From positions 87,001 to 151,000 of the forward strand of contig NZ_JAEHGE010000001.1 of assembly GCF_016097415.1 (NCBI RefSeq): a stretch of DNA of 64,000 nucleotides, written 5' to 3'. A program made the translations under genes and the position numbers. The notes beneath the pieces were generated by a model. That model ran no database searches. It was not told the DNA's origin and was given only the letters and a program-made list of their open reading frames with translations. The stretch is from a sulfur-oxidizing endosymbiont of Gigantopelta aegis (lineage in GTDB: Bacteria; Pseudomonadota; Gammaproteobacteria; GRL18). Numbering within the stretch: position 1 is the stretch's first letter; each line of letters begins with the position of its first letter. Shown here piece after piece: positions 48,541 to 58,947 of the stretch.

Positions 48541-48816
48541 TTATGATTCCTTAGTTTTATATGTTTTATGATGCTTCCTGCTCGGTATAATATTTTTTAA
48601 AAAAATTTGTTCTTCATTCATAACAAATGGTACATAATAAGTATAATCATTCAGTGAGATAATCATTATCTCTTGATTGGGGTATTTCTGTTTATTGTGA
48701 TGGGGAATAATGTCTAATATTCCATCATTCATCATTGCATACTCAATCTCTTCAAAACAGACACCTCTGGTTTGCTTTAATAATTCATTTTTATCTTCAT
48801 TCCAGTTAATTTGCAT
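48541..48816 (-). CDS. BrnT-like toxin
   Basis: 91 residues: MQINWNEDKNELLKQTRGVC, FEEIEYAMMNDGILDIIPH, YPNQEIMIISLNDYTYYVPF and IFLKNIIPSRKHHKTY. This matches a BrnT-related toxin subgroup (WNxxKNxxLKxxRGVxFEE). Forms a pair with the CopG-like antitoxin downstream. Confidence 0.75.
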   Translation of the reverse strand: MQINWNEDKNELLKQTRGVCFEEIEYAMMNDGILDIIPHHNKQKYPNQEIMIISLNDYTYYVPFVMNEEQIFLKNIIPSRKHHKTYKTKES

Positions 48817-49096
48817 TTATTTTCTCATGAGTATACATAAAGTATATACCAAAGATAGGTAGTAATATATAATTTATAGTGTTTTTCGGGTTTCTTTATG
48901 GCTTAGTGTACCGTTCCGCTTTATCATCTAGGGCTTGCTTCGACCTAATTTCATCTTATTCTCACTTAAAGATCTCAATGGCTTCCTAGCTCACATCATC
49001 CGGCAGATGATTGATTTTCTTCTCAGTAGCCAGTTGTAATGCATTGAGTATTAACTGACTGGCAATTCAAACCTTTTTAAACAGTCCAAAAACAAC
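48817..49096. other. Non-coding stretch with a possible decayed ORF
   Basis: Minus-strand frame near 49065-48990 reads QLILNALQLATEKKINHLPD before stops, resembling a small antitoxin N-terminus; too degraded to assign. A promoter for the BrnT-like gene should lie at the left side. Confidence 0.3.
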
Positions 49097-49119
49097 AAAA
49101 CCCTTTGTTAAAGGGTTTT
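49097..49119 (-). terminator. Intrinsic terminator after ssb
   Basis: AAAACCCTTT / AAAGGGTTTT stem; on the minus strand it is followed by a T-rich tract, ending the MFS-ssb unit. Confidence 0.75.
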
Positions 49120-49154
49120 GAGGTAAACTTTACACTTTAAGTATAAGGTGCTTT

Positions 49155-49703
49155 TTAAAAGGGTATATCGTCATCAAATTCCTCATCAAAAGCTTGGCTG
49201 GCAGGTGCGGCTTGGGGCTGTTGCTGCATTGGTGCCTGATTCTGTTGGTTATTTTGCTGTGGTGCTTGTTGCTGTTGCATTTGTTGCTGAGGGGCTTGAT
49301 TTTGCTGGTAGTTTTGATTGCCACCGTTTGGTTGTCCAAAAGCGGTATCACCACCGGTGCGGCTATCTAGCATTTGCATTGTGCCACCGGCACCGGAAAC
49401 AATTATCTCCGTAGTGTAGCGATCCTGACCACTTTTATCTTGCCATTTATTAGTTCGTAATTGCCCTTCAACGTAAACCTTTGAACCTTTCTTTAAATAC
49501 TCCCCAGCGATTGTCGCTAAACCGCCAAAAAAGACAATACGATGCCACTCAGTTCTTTCCTGTTTCTGGCCGGTATTTTTATCTTTCCAGGTTTCTGAGG
49601 TTGCCAAAGTAATATTGGTGATAGCTTTACCATCGGGGGTATATCTTACCTCAGGGTCTTTGCCTAAATTACCCACTAAAATTACTTTATTGACTCCAGC
49701 CAT
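49155..49703 (-). CDS. ssb: Single-stranded DNA-binding protein
   Basis: Coats single-stranded DNA in replication and repair and recruits partners through its C-terminal tip. 182 residues: OB fold from [20 protein letters not shown] to TTEIIVSG, a long Gln/Asn/Pro-rich linker (about 120-170) and the acidic DDDIPF tip. Follows the MFS gene by 24 bp, so probably co-transcribed, and both diverge from uvrA as in many gammaproteobacteria. Confidence 0.97.
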   Translation of the reverse strand: MAGVNKVILVGNLGKDPEVRYTPDGKAITNITLATSETWKDKNTGQKQERTEWHRIVFFGGLATIAGEYLKKGSKVYVEGQLRTNKWQDKSGQDRYTTEIIVSGAGGTMQMLDSRTGGDTAFGQPNGGNQNYQQNQAPQQQMQQQQAPQQNNQQNQAPMQQQPQAAPASQAFDEEFDDDIPF

Positions 49704-49727
49704 TATTCATCCTCTTGTGAAAATCTA

Positions 49728-51113
49728 TTATAAAAATCGTTGTGAAAATTCTTTTAGTCCTGCTCGATCTAAAGCATGTAAATCGACTTTTAAATAAGCC
49801 GCACCATCCTCTGGGATCACGACGGCTTCGGCTACACCACAAATGCCGGTCAATCCTGCAGTCACTTTTGCCTTATCTGCAGTTGTTATATTACCTAGCT
49901 TAACAATGTAGTTGCTTAAATAGCGTGGACTTTTCATCGTCAGGGCAATTAAGGCCCAAAGAAGCATCGCAAACATTGTAAACAGGAAGACTCCATTTAT
50001 ACCATATAAACCCAGTAATTTACCACCTATTACGCCACCTAAAAATGCGCCAAAAAACTGGCTGGTGCTATAAATCCCCATAGCAGTTCCCTTCGACTCT
50101 GAGGGTGACATTTTAGAGATAAGTGAAGGCAATGATGCTTCGAGTAAATTAAAGCCAGCAAAAAAAATCAGTATAAAAAAAGCCAGTGCATACAAGGAAT
50201 CGTTAAATGCCCAAAAACCCATTTCTGCCAGCGCAACTACCACAATGGCACCGACAAAGACTTCTTTCATGCGGCGTTTTTTTTCGGCGATAATGATAAA
50301 GGGCAACATCAATAACATTGAGACTAACATCACAGGCAAATACAATTTCCAATGTTCTGCCGATGGAAAATTTGCCGCCTGCTCATTGACCAGAGCAATG
50401 GGGATCACTAAAAAAGTTGCCGTTAACACCATGTGCAAAATCAGTATGCCAATATCCAGCCGTAATAATTGTCTATCAGCAAGAATCCTTTTAAACTGCT
50501 CAGGCACGGGCTGGGTATCGCGATGAAAAACTTTTGGTGCATCCGGTACCCAAAAAATAACCACTACGACACCCAGCATAGCAAATAAGGCGGTGAGCCA
50601 GAAAATACCATCTACGCCAATCATTTCATTTAAAATCGAACCTAATACCATTGCAATAGCAAAGGCAAAGCCGATACTCATGCCAATAACAGCCATGATT
50701 TTAAGCCGTTGTTCTTCACGACTTAAATCAGCTGCCAAGGCCATAACGGCAGCCGCCACCGCACCACTGCCTTGAATAATTCGGCCAATGATTACGCCAT
50801 AAATTGAGTCTGCCATAGCCGCAACGATACTGCCTATGGCAAAAATCAACATGCCAACAATGATAACCGGTTTACGGCCAATTTTGTCAGACAGCATACC
50901 AAAAGGAATTTGAAAGATGGCCTGTGTCAGTCCATAGGCACCAATCGCAAAGCCTATTAAAAAAGGCGTATTGCCATCAAGCTCCTGACCATAAAGAGAG
51001 AACACCGGAAAAATCATAAACAAGCCAAGCATACGCAATGCATAGATGCTGGCCAATGACATTGCGGCACGTTGTTCTAATGGATTAAGTTTATCTATTT
51101 CAGTGTCTTTCAT
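49728..51113 (-). CDS. YajR-like MFS transporter
   Basis: 461 residues: twelve hydrophobic helices with the MFS motif A GMLSDKIGRKPVI after TM2, and a C-terminal soluble ferredoxin-like domain (about 400-461; VAEAVVIPEDGAAYLKVDLH) as in YajR. Substrate unknown. This gene is conserved between ssb and uvrA in gammaproteobacteria. ATG 51113 starts about 185 bp from uvrA. Confidence 0.88.
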   Translation of the reverse strand: MKDTEIDKLNPLEQRAAMSLASIYALRMLGLFMIFPVFSLYGQELDGNTPFLIGFAIGAYGLTQAIFQIPFGMLSDKIGRKPVIIVGMLIFAIGSIVAAMADSIYGVIIGRIIQGSGAVAAAVMALAADLSREEQRLKIMAVIGMSIGFAFAIAMVLGSILNEMIGVDGIFWLTALFAMLGVVVVIFWVPDAPKVFHRDTQPVPEQFKRILADRQLLRLDIGILILHMVLTATFLVIPIALVNEQAANFPSAEHWKLYLPVMLVSMLLMLPFIIIAEKKRRMKEVFVGAIVVVALAEMGFWAFNDSLYALAFFILIFFAGFNLLEASLPSLISKMSPSESKGTAMGIYSTSQFFGAFLGGVIGGKLLGLYGINGVFLFTMFAMLLWALIALTMKSPRYLSNYIVKLGNITTADKAKVTAGLTGICGVAEAVVIPEDGAAYLKVDLHALDRAGLKEFSQRFL

Positions 51114-51299
51114 TTACAATATAATTTGTGTAATCATTCAGCATGTTATTAATAAGTAACCATATACTTAGTGCTGGTTTTAAAACAAGAGTTTAAAACA
51201 TGTTGAGCTATTACTTATTTTAAAAATCTTTTGACGGCATTCCATGTCAAAGAAAGATAACATTTTATCAGTTTTTCACTAGGCTTGCTTATATTTTTT

Positions 51300-53538
51300 A
51301 TGGACACAATCAAAATTCAGGGTGCTAGAACCCACAATTTAAAAAATATTGATATCGAACTACCGCGTGACAAATTAATTGTCATCACTGGGCTCTCAGG
51401 TTCAGGAAAATCCTCTCTGGCTTTTGATACGATTTATGCCGAAGGTCAGCGCCGCTATGTTGAGTCATTATCCAGCTATGCTCGCCAATTTCTATCCATT
51501 ATGGAAAAGCCGGACATTGATCACATAGAAGGTTTATCACCGGCTATTTCCATCGAGCAGAAATCAACATCTCATAATCCTCGTTCAACCGTTGGCACAG
51601 TGACAGAAATATATGACTACTTGCGTCTGATGTTTGCCCGTGCGGGCATTCCACGTTGCCCTGAGCACAATACAACATTGGATGCACAAACCGTCAGTCA
51701 GATGGTTGATCGAACGCTGGAGCTAAATAAAGGCACTAAACTTATGTTGCTCGCACCGGTTGTTCAGGCACGTAAGGGTGAACATCATGGCTTGTTCGAT
51801 GAGTTAAAGTCTCAGGGCTATATTCGTGCGCGCATTAACGGAGAATTATATGAGCTGGATGATGCTCCGGCTCTGGATCTACATAAAAAACATACCATTG
51901 AAGTGGTCATCGATCGCTTTAAAGTACGGCCTGATTTAAAGCAACGTCTGGCAGATTCTTTTGAAACTGCCCTAGAATTATCCAATGGCATAGCCCGCAT
52001 TGCTTATATGGACGATACTCACCACGAAGATATTACTTTTTCAGCAAAATTTGCCTGTCCTGAATGTGGTTATAATCTAAGCGAACTAGAACCACGCCTA
52101 TTTTCATTTAACAATCCTGCAGGAGCTTGCCCTAGCTGTGATGGTCTAGGTGTCGATCAATTTTTTGATCCGACCAAAGTTGTTCATGATCCTTCTGCTT
52201 CACTGACATCTGGTGCAATACGTGGCTGGGATCGCCGCAATGCCTATTATTACCAAATGCTCACATCATTAGCCAAATATTATAAATTTGATATTGAGGC
52301 TGACTACCAGGATCTACCCAAAAAGATTCAGAAAATGATCCTCTATGGTAATCAGGGTGAAGCCATTAATTTTGTTTATGTGAATGACAAGGGTAGAAAA
52401 ACCACCCGTAATGGCCCTTTTGAAGGTGTCATTCATAATATGCAGCGTCGTTATCGTGAAACAGATTCCAATGTTGTGCGTGAAGAACTGAGTAAATATC
52501 AAACCATACAATCTTGTCAGGAATGTAATGGTAGCCGCTTAAATACCGCCGCACGGCATGTTTTTATTGAAGATAAAACCTTGCCCCAAGTCACTGCCCT
52601 CTCCATAGCAGAAACTCAGGATTTCTTTAAAAATTTGAACTTAAGCGGTAAACAAGGTCAAATTGCCAAAAAAATCATTATAGAAATTTCTCAACGACTG
52701 GATTTTTTAATGAATGTCGGGCTTGAGTACCTGAGCCTTGATCGTCGAGCAGAAACACTATCGGGTGGTGAAGCTCAACGTATTCGTTTAGCCAGCCAAA
52801 TAGGAGCGGGACTCGTTGGGGTAATGTATATCCTTGATGAACCTTCCATTGGCTTACATCAACGTGATAACCAGCGCTTACTGAATACGCTTATCTATCT
52901 TCGCGATCTGGGCAATACCGTTATTGTTGTCGAACATGATGAAGATGCAATTCGTGCTGCTGATCATATTGTGGATATTGGCCCTGGTGCAGGAATTCAT
53001 GGCGGTGAGATCATTGCTCAAGGGACATTGGAGGATATTTTAAAAAATAAAAAATCCATTACTGCACAATTTTTAAATGGTACGGATGGCATTATTGTGC
53101 CTAAAGAACGTACTAAGGCTGATCTTGAACGTGTATTAACAATCACCGGAGCATCAGGAAACAATTTAAAAAATGTCAAAGTGACCATCCCTGTGGGTCT
53201 ATTAACCGTTGTGACCGGCGTCTCTGGCTCAGGTAAATCAACCCTTATTAACGATACTCTTTATCTTTATTCAGCAGCCAAGCTTAATCGTGCCAACACC
53301 TCTCCTGCCCCTTTTAAATCAATTGAGGGCATAGGACATTTCGATAAGGTGATTGATATTAATCAAAGCCCCATTGGTCGCACGCCTCGTTCAAATCCTG
53401 CCACTTATACTGGCTTATTCACTTCTATTCGTGATCTTTTCACTGCAACTAATGAGGCACGTTCTCGTGGTTATACCCCTGGACGCTTTAGTTTCAATGT
53501 CAAAGGTGGACGCTGTGAAGCATGTCAGGGTGATGGTG
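51300..53538 (+). pseudogene. uvrA: Excinuclease ABC subunit A, 5' part
   Basis: Damage-recognition ATPase of nucleotide excision repair. Present: first Walker [19 protein letters not shown] and ACPSC zinc site, first signature [16 protein letters not shown], Walker [12 protein letters not shown], second Walker [13 protein letters not shown] and the beginning of the second zinc finger [10 protein letters not shown]. The reading then enters IS3 copy 4 at 53539. About 165 residues that should follow (rest of the zinc finger, second signature, second Walker B) are absent; only the last 36 codons occur beyond the IS. ATG 51300 is the family start. No LexA box found upstream. Confidence 0.93.
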
Positions 53539-53604
53539 TAATGTGGCTATACTTAACCGGACACACAACTTAAAATAACTAAAAAATAAAAAGTGTGACC
53601 TAAA

Positions 53605-53925
53605 ATGAATGATCAAACAAAAAAACCGAATAAAAGCTATACATCAGAATTTAAAGAATCAGCTGTCAAATTAGCTAATGAGACGGATCAACCCGTTTCT
53701 CAGACTGCCAGGGAGCTAGGTGTTAATGTAAATACTCTACATACCTGGATCAGTAAATATTCCAAACCGGTGAAGACGGTAGCCAATAGAAGTGATGAAC
53801 ACATTTATGATGAAGTAAAACGTCTGAAAAAAGAATTGGCAAAAGTGATTCAGGAGCGTGATTTATTAAAAAGGCCACAGCGTACTTTGCAAGGGAAACT
53901 TTGTGAAGTACGCATGGATAACTGA
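53605..53925 (+). CDS. IS3 OrfA (copy 4)
   Basis: 106 residues, identical to copy 1 up to the last few codons (ends RMDN). HTH region and leucine zipper intact; C-terminus out of canonical frame through the five-A run. Confidence 0.85.
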   Translation: MNDQTKKPNKSYTSEFKESAVKLANETDQPVSQTARELGVNVNTLHTWISKYSKPVKTVANRSDEHIYDEVKRLKKELAKVIQERDLLKRPQRTLQGKLCEVRMDN

Positions 53926-54766
53926 TCAGGCTAAAGATTACCCGGTAACGATTCTGTGCCGTTTTATGGATGTTTCCCGTAGTTGCTATTATGATTGGGT
54001 TAGCTCTCCTAAAACGGATAGAGAGAAAGAAAATGAAGCGCTTACTGAGCAGCTAAAAAACTGTTTGAAGACAGTCGCAAGACTTATGGAACCCGTCGTC
54101 TTAAAAAGAAAACTGGCTGAAAAAGGCGTTCATATAAGCCGCCGGAGAATTGGTCGATTAATGAAAAAAGCCGGTTTGTTTTGTAAAACGAAGAGACGCT
54201 TTAAAGCGACGACTAATTCCAAGCATAATAAGCGTATATCTCCAAATTTACTGGAAAGAGAGTTTACTGTCTCTCAACCTGATCGCTACTATGTGGGTGA
54301 TATTACCTATATTGCCACCAAGGAAGGCTGGTTATATTTAGCGGTTGTCATTGACTTATTCTCTAGGCAAATTGTTGGCTGGTCGATGGATGAGCGAATG
54401 AAAGCCAAGCTAGTCAATGATGCTTTACTGATGGCCATATGGAAGCGTAAACCAATGGATGGATTGCTTTGGCATACTGACCGAGGTAGCCAATATGCCT
54501 CTGATAGTCATAGAAAAATATTGTCGGATCATAACATAATTCAGTCTATGAGCCGCAAAGGAAATTGCTGGGACAATGCTGTATCAGAGAGCTTCTTTCA
54601 TAGTTTGAAAACTGAATTGACGCACCATTGTCGATTCAAAACCAGAGTAGAAGCAAAGCAGGCAATATTTGAATATATTGAGGTATTTTATAATCGGGAG
54701 CGACTTCATTCGGCTAATGATTATTTGTCACCAGTCGATTATGAAATACAGCAGGAAATAGCTTAA
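53903..54766 (+). CDS. IS3 OrfB transposase (copy 4)
   Basis: 287 residues from GTG 53903 (MKYAWITDQ). Same compensated double frameshift as copy 1 around the [11 protein letters not shown] region; all DDE motifs present. Overlaps OrfA by 23 bp in the -2/+1 frame rather than the -1 frame expected for IS3 programmed frameshifting. Confidence 0.85.
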   Translation: MKYAWITDQAKDYPVTILCRFMDVSRSCYYDWVSSPKTDREKENEALTEQLKNCLKTVARLMEPVVLKRKLAEKGVHISRRRIGRLMKKAGLFCKTKRRFKATTNSKHNKRISPNLLEREFTVSQPDRYYVGDITYIATKEGWLYLAVVIDLFSRQIVGWSMDERMKAKLVNDALLMAIWKRKPMDGLLWHTDRGSQYASDSHRKILSDHNIIQSMSRKGNCWDNAVSESFFHSLKTELTHHCRFKTRVEAKQAIFEYIEVFYNRERLHSANDYLSPVDYEIQQEIA

Positions 54767-55057
54767 ATCGATTGATTGAAGAGGGGTAAAAGGCGACATA
54801 AATGCCGCCCATTACCGTTGACGGCCATCGGCTCCTCAGCCTGTGCCGTGAAGATATTGTAACAGGATCATTACCGTTGTGAAAATACCTTGGGTGAATG
54901 GAACGGCTCTATCGTTCCAGAGGGCAAAGCCCTTTCTCTTCATCTGTTTAAAGTTAACATGAGAAACTAAAATGATAGGAAATACAAAATGACAAAAATC
55001 ACTTGAAACAGCCAAAAAAATATTTAGAAAACTGTCCGGAAAAGTGTTGACACATCA

Positions 55058-55166
55058 ACCTGAGGGTGGTAACAAGGGAGGGACAGTGATTGCTTGTACC
55101 ACACCAGAAAAATTAATTAAGAATAAGAAATCTTATACAGGACAGTATTTGAAGAGTTATTTATAG
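55058..55166 (+). pseudogene. uvrA: uvrA 3' end remnant
   Basis: [20 protein letters not shown] followed by [15 protein letters not shown] and TAG: the normal UvrA C-terminus after the D-loop (LGPEGG). Shows the gene was whole before IS3 insertion. Confidence 0.9.
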
Positions 55167-55195
55167 ATAATCTCAACTTAGTTTATGATGTTGAA

Positions 55196-55284
55196 GATGC
55201 GCTTCGTACCTCAGCAGCATCCTACATTCCATATAAATTTGACTAGGTAGATTTGTAGGATGCTGCTGAGGTACGAAGCGCATC
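55196..55284. repeat. 31-bp perfect inverted repeat (89-nt hairpin)
   Basis: Arms 55196-55226 (GATGCGCTTCGTACCTCAGC...) and 55254-55284 are perfect complements over 31 bp with a 27-nt loop. No T-tract follows. Lies between uvrA and rplQ; probably a palindromic mobile repeat unit. Confidence 0.9.
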
Positions 55285-55313
55285 AAGTTTAAAGTCTCAT
55301 AGAATATTTATCA

Positions 55314-55348
55314 GGCATAAAAAAACCGAGCAAGCCCGGTTTTTATGC
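55314..55348 (-). terminator. Terminator of the ribosomal operon after rplQ
   Basis: GGCATAAAAACCGGGC and its partner CGGTTTTTTTATGCC on the minus strand form a long stem with internal T-tract, 37 bp after the rplQ stop. Confidence 0.85.
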
Positions 55349-55384
55349 CCTTACAGGCTAGAACATTAAGTCAGTGAAACTTAT

Positions 55385-55789
55385 TTATTCATCAATTTCT
55401 TCAATATCGTCTTCTTCTTCATCTTCGATGATAGGACGGTCAACCAATTCTACATAAGCCATTGGTGCACGGTCACCCTTACGGAAACCACATTTCAAGA
55501 CACGTACATAACCACCTGGGCGATCTTCATATCGAGGACCAATCTCAGTGAATAATTTTGCTGTAATTTCGCTATCACGAGTACGAGCAAAAATGATACG
55601 ACGGTTAGCAACGCTGTCAGATTTACCACGAGTAATCAATGGTTCAACAAAACGACGCAGTTCTTTTGCCTTAGGCAAAGTTGTTCTAATAATTTCGTGG
55701 CGTAACAAAGAAACACACATATTTCTAAACATCGCTTTACGATGTGAGCTATTACGATTTAATTGACGACCACTATGGCGATGACGCAT
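55385..55789 (-). CDS. rplQ: 50S ribosomal protein L17 (bL17)
   Basis: 134 residues; [20 protein letters not shown] and [13 protein letters not shown] are the family signature. The last 13 residues are an acidic extension ([10 protein letters not shown]). Last gene of the alpha operon. Confidence 0.98.
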   Translation of the reverse strand: MRHRHSGRQLNRNSSHRKAMFRNMCVSLLRHEIIRTTLPKAKELRRFVEPLITRGKSDSVANRRIIFARTRDSEITAKLFTEIGPRYEDRPGGYVRVLKCGFRKGDRAPMAYVELVDRPIIEDEEEDDIEEIDE

Positions 55790-55900
55790 GATAAAACCCT
55801 TTTACTAATTCACAGCACCCAGTGAATAAAAACATGCACTGAATCAAAGTAACTGTAAACACTATTTACATAGATTTTTAAAACTTAAAAAACAACCAGC

Positions 55901-56896
55901 TTATAACTTAGTGCTGTCCTTAAGGATAGCAGGTGGCCAGTTTTCTAATTTAATACCAAGACTTAAGCCCTTAGAAGCAAGTACATCTTTAATTTCAGTT
56001 AAAGACTTCTTACCTAGGTTAGGTGTCTTCAACAATTCAACTTCAGTTCTCTGAATCAGATCACCAATGAAGTAAATTTGTTCTGCTTTCAAACAGTTTG
56101 CTGAACGAACAGTCAATTCTAGATCATCAATTGGACGTAATAGAATTGGGTCAATTTCAGGCTCTTTCTCTTCTGGTGCTTCTGCTTCACGCACATTCAG
56201 ATTAACGAAAGAAGACAGTTGGTCAGTAAGAATAGTCGCAGCATGTTTAATTGCTTCTTCTGGATCAATCGTACCGTTTGTTTCTAAATCAATAATTAAT
56301 TTATCCAGATTAGTACGCTGTTCAACACGGGCACTTTCAACGGAATAAGAAACTTTGATAACCGGACTATAGCTTGCATCTAATTGTAAGCGACCGATAA
56401 CAGTATCTGACTCTTCAGCATTAGTACGTGCATTTGAAGGATGGTAACCAATTCCCTTATTGATGCGTAATTTCATAGAAATTTCAGCACCTGAGGATAG
56501 GTTACAAATAACGTGATCAGGATTGATGATTTCAACATCATGATCCAAAGCGATATCAGCCGCAGTAACTATACCAGGACCTTTCTTAGTCAAGCTAAGC
56601 TCAACTTCATCACGATTATTTAAAACAATTGCAACACCCTTAAGGTTCAGCAAGATTTCAATCACATCTTCCTGCACGCCTTCCATGCTCGAATACTCGT
56701 GCAATACACCATCTATTTCAACTTCATGGATGCAAGCACCAGTCATTGAAGAAAGTAAGATGCGACGCAATGAGTTACCCAAAGTATGTCCGAAACCACG
56801 TTCGAGAGGTTCCAAAACTACTTTCGCATGATTTTCTGAATATTGTTGTACATCAACCAGTTTAGGTCTTAGAAACTGTGATACAGAGTCCTGCAT
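55901..56896 (-). CDS. rpoA: RNA polymerase alpha subunit
   Basis: 331 residues, normal length. N-terminal dimerisation domain with [21 protein letters not shown]-terminal domain with [20 protein letters not shown] and [19 protein letters not shown] that contacts UP elements and activators. Between rpsD and rplQ as usual. Confidence 0.98.
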   Translation of the reverse strand: MQDSVSQFLRPKLVDVQQYSENHAKVVLEPLERGFGHTLGNSLRRILLSSMTGACIHEVEIDGVLHEYSSMEGVQEDVIEILLNLKGVAIVLNNRDEVELSLTKKGPGIVTAADIALDHDVEIINPDHVICNLSSGAEISMKLRINKGIGYHPSNARTNAEESDTVIGRLQLDASYSPVIKVSYSVESARVEQRTNLDKLIIDLETNGTIDPEEAIKHAATILTDQLSSFVNLNVREAEAPEEKEPEIDPILLRPIDDLELTVRSANCLKAEQIYFIGDLIQRTEVELLKTPNLGKKSLTEIKDVLASKGLSLGIKLENWPPAILKDSTKL

Positions 56897-56998
56897 GAAG
56901 TGTCCTCATAGCATTTTAAGTTTATTTGAACGACAAAAGCACCAATAGCACCCTGCAATAAAGCCAGGATGATATAGTGCTTTTTACAAAAAGTAGAA

Positions 56999-57619
56999 TT
57001 ACTTAGAGTATAATTCCACAATTAGATTTTCTTGAATTTCGCTTGGTAAATCAGCACGTTCAGGAATGGATTTAAAGGTACCTTCCATTGATTTTTCATC
57101 AACAGCAATCCACTCATCAGTTTCACGTTGCTTGCGTAGTTCTAGAGCATCTTTAACGCGTTGTTGTTTTTTTGCTTTTTCACGTATGGAAATAACATCA
57201 CCCGGCTTACAGCAAAAAGAAGCGACATTAACAGTCTGACCATTAACAACAATGGCTTTATGACCGACCAATTGTCTTGCTTCTGCACGTGTAGAGCCAA
57301 AACCCATACGATAAACAACGTTATCGAGACGTTGCTCAAGAAGTTTTAACAGGTTTTCACCCGTAGCACCCTTTTGACCTGATGCTTTTTTATAGTAATT
57401 TCTGAATTGTTTTTCCAGAACACCATAGATTCTTTTTACTTTTTGTTTTTCACGTAACTGAAGTCCGAATTCGCTTAAGCGACCACGGCCTGCACCATGA
57501 ACGCCAGGAGGCTGTTCCATGTTACATTTTGAATCCAGTGAACGTAAGCCACTTTTAAGACCTAAATCAGTTTTTTCACGACGTGCTAATTTACAAGTTG
57601 GTCCGATATATCTAGCCAT
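56999..57619 (-). CDS. rpsD: 30S ribosomal protein S4
   Basis: 206 residues: [21 protein letters not shown]4 RNA-binding domain [20 protein letters not shown] and C-terminal IVELYSK. In E. coli S4 represses translation of the alpha operon; the leader was not examined for that structure. Confidence 0.98.
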   Translation of the reverse strand: MARYIGPTCKLARREKTDLGLKSGLRSLDSKCNMEQPPGVHGAGRGRLSEFGLQLREKQKVKRIYGVLEKQFRNYYKKASGQKGATGENLLKLLEQRLDNVVYRMGFGSTRAEARQLVGHKAIVVNGQTVNVASFCCKPGDVISIREKAKKQQRVKDALELRKQRETDEWIAVDEKSMEGTFKSIPERADLPSEIQENLIVELYSK

Positions 57620-57635
57620 TATTTATCTCCCTACC

Positions 57636-58022
57636 CTATACACGACGTTTCTTAGATGGACGACAACCGTTATGTGGAATCGGTGTCACATCTGTAATAC
57701 TATTAATTTTATAACCCAAGGCATTGAATGCACGAACTGCAGATTCACGACCAGGACCAGGACCTTTAACATTCACGTCAAGATTTTTCATACCCATTTC
57801 AAGGGTGATTTTGCCCGCTCTTTCAGCAGCAACCTGTGCTGCAAAAGGGGTACTTTTTCTTGAACCACGGAAACCAGAGCCACCAGCGGTAGCCCAAGAC
57901 AGAGCATTACCCTGACGGTCTGTGATTGTGATAATAGTGTTATTGAAGGATGCATGTATATGTGCAATGCCATCAACAACTGTACGTTTTACTTTCTTAC
58001 GTGAACGACTTGGTTTAGCCAT
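57636..58022 (-). CDS. rpsK: 30S ribosomal protein S11
   Basis: 128 residues: [20 protein letters not shown] and the conserved end [18 protein letters not shown]. Seventeen bases before rpsD. Unusually far (232 bp) from rpsM because of an inserted palindrome. Confidence 0.98.
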   Translation of the reverse strand: MAKPSRSRKKVKRTVVDGIAHIHASFNNTIITITDRQGNALSWATAGGSGFRGSRKSTPFAAQVAAERAGKITLEMGMKNLDVNVKGPGPGRESAVRAFNALGYKINSITDVTPIPHNGCRPSKKRRV

Positions 58023-58082
58023 AGTTGTACCTACATTTTGATCCCTTTTGAAATAATCAATTCGGGATATAATAAATGAAAC

Positions 58083-58189
58083 TTAATTGAGCATCTATTT
58101 AGTTGCATAGTATTAGTTATTTTATTGGTAACACTTGTTACCAATGGCTGTTTATTTGATAAAACAGTTTACTAAGGCAGCTCAATTAA
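58083..58189. repeat. Nested palindrome between rpsM and rpsK
   Basis: Outer arms TTAATTGAGC (58083-58092) and GCTCAATTAA (58180-58189); a perfect 22-bp palindrome ATTGGTAACACTTGTTACCA(AT) at 58124-58145 lies inside. The rpsM-rpsK gap is 232 bp, whereas it is usually some tens of bases. Confidence 0.8.
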
Positions 58190-58254
58190 CAATCAGTTCG
58201 TGTTAATTCGCAAATTATTCATTTACGATTTACGGATTGGCTCGTGGTAAAAGC

Positions 58255-58611
58255 TTACTTACGAATTGGTTTTCTAGGACCCTTACGTGTTCTAGCATTC
58301 GTTTTAGTACGCTGACCGCGTAGAGGTAAACTTCTACGGTGTCTTAAACCACGGTAACAACCCATGTCCATCAAGCGTTTGATGTTCATAGACGTTTCAC
58401 GTCGTAGATCACCTTCTACACTGAACTCACCCACAAAACCACGAATTGCATCTAACTGCGCTTCGGATAAAGTGTCAATTTTAGTATCACCAGCAATACC
58501 GGCTTTTTCTAAAATTTGAGTTGAACGGGTTCTTCCAATTCCATAAATCGATGTTAACGCAATAACTGCATGTTTTCTATCTGGAACATTTACACCAGCA
58601 ATACGAGCCAT
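58255..58611 (-). CDS. rpsM: 30S ribosomal protein S13
   Basis: 118 residues: [20 protein letters not shown], helix-two-turn-helix region and the basic tail [20 protein letters not shown]. Follows rpmJ. Confidence 0.98.
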   Translation of the reverse strand: MARIAGVNVPDRKHAVIALTSIYGIGRTRSTQILEKAGIAGDTKIDTLSEAQLDAIRGFVGEFSVEGDLRRETSMNIKRLMDMGCYRGLRHRRSLPLRGQRTKTNARTRKGPRKPIRK

Positions 58612-58784
58612 AAAGGCACTCCCATCAATCTAATAGTAATACAAAGAGCGCGTAAGTATACGCGCCCTCATTAGGTCTGTCAATCAGAAACCTTTTAAAC
58701 TCTAAAGATTAATTGATATGACAGTATTTAAAATTAATCGGGTTAGGATTAATTATTTAAAAAAACATAATACCAGGTTAAAAA

Positions 58785-58898
58785 TTAACCCTGACGTTGT
58801 TTGTGACGGCCATCTGAACAGATGACGCGTACTACGCCTTTACGTTTGATAATTTTGCAATTTCTGCAAATCTTTTTCACTGAAGCACGTACTTTCAT
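58785..58898 (-). CDS. rpmJ: 50S ribosomal protein L36
   Basis: 37 residues, [20 protein letters not shown] then [17 protein letters not shown]; zinc-type Cys-Cys-Cys-His set present. AGAGGTG precedes the ATG. Sits between secY and rpsM as expected. Confidence 0.95.
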   Translation of the reverse strand: MKVRASVKKICRNCKIIKRKGVVRVICSDGRHKQRQG

Positions 58899-58947
58899 AA
58901 TACACCTCTAAAAATTTAAATCGTAATTCTTTATAATGTGCTACTAA

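Larger units (their letters stand above)
53539..55057 (+). mobile_element. IS3-family element, copy 4, inside uvrA
   Basis: 1519 bp with the same ends as the other copies. Flanks are both uvrA but not adjacent in the gene and show no target duplication, so about 0.5 kb of uvrA was lost with or after insertion, or the assembly misjoined two copies. Confidence 0.93.

Noticed and set aside
49148-49414. ORF opposite ssb
   Set aside because: Shadow of the Gln-rich ssb linker; low complexity and no ribosome site.
51114-51299. SOS (LexA) box expected before uvrA
   Set aside because: No CTGT-N8-ACAG match; only an imperfect palindrome around CATTCAGCATGTT, weakly like the ends of the ERIC-like element, too poor to call a third copy.
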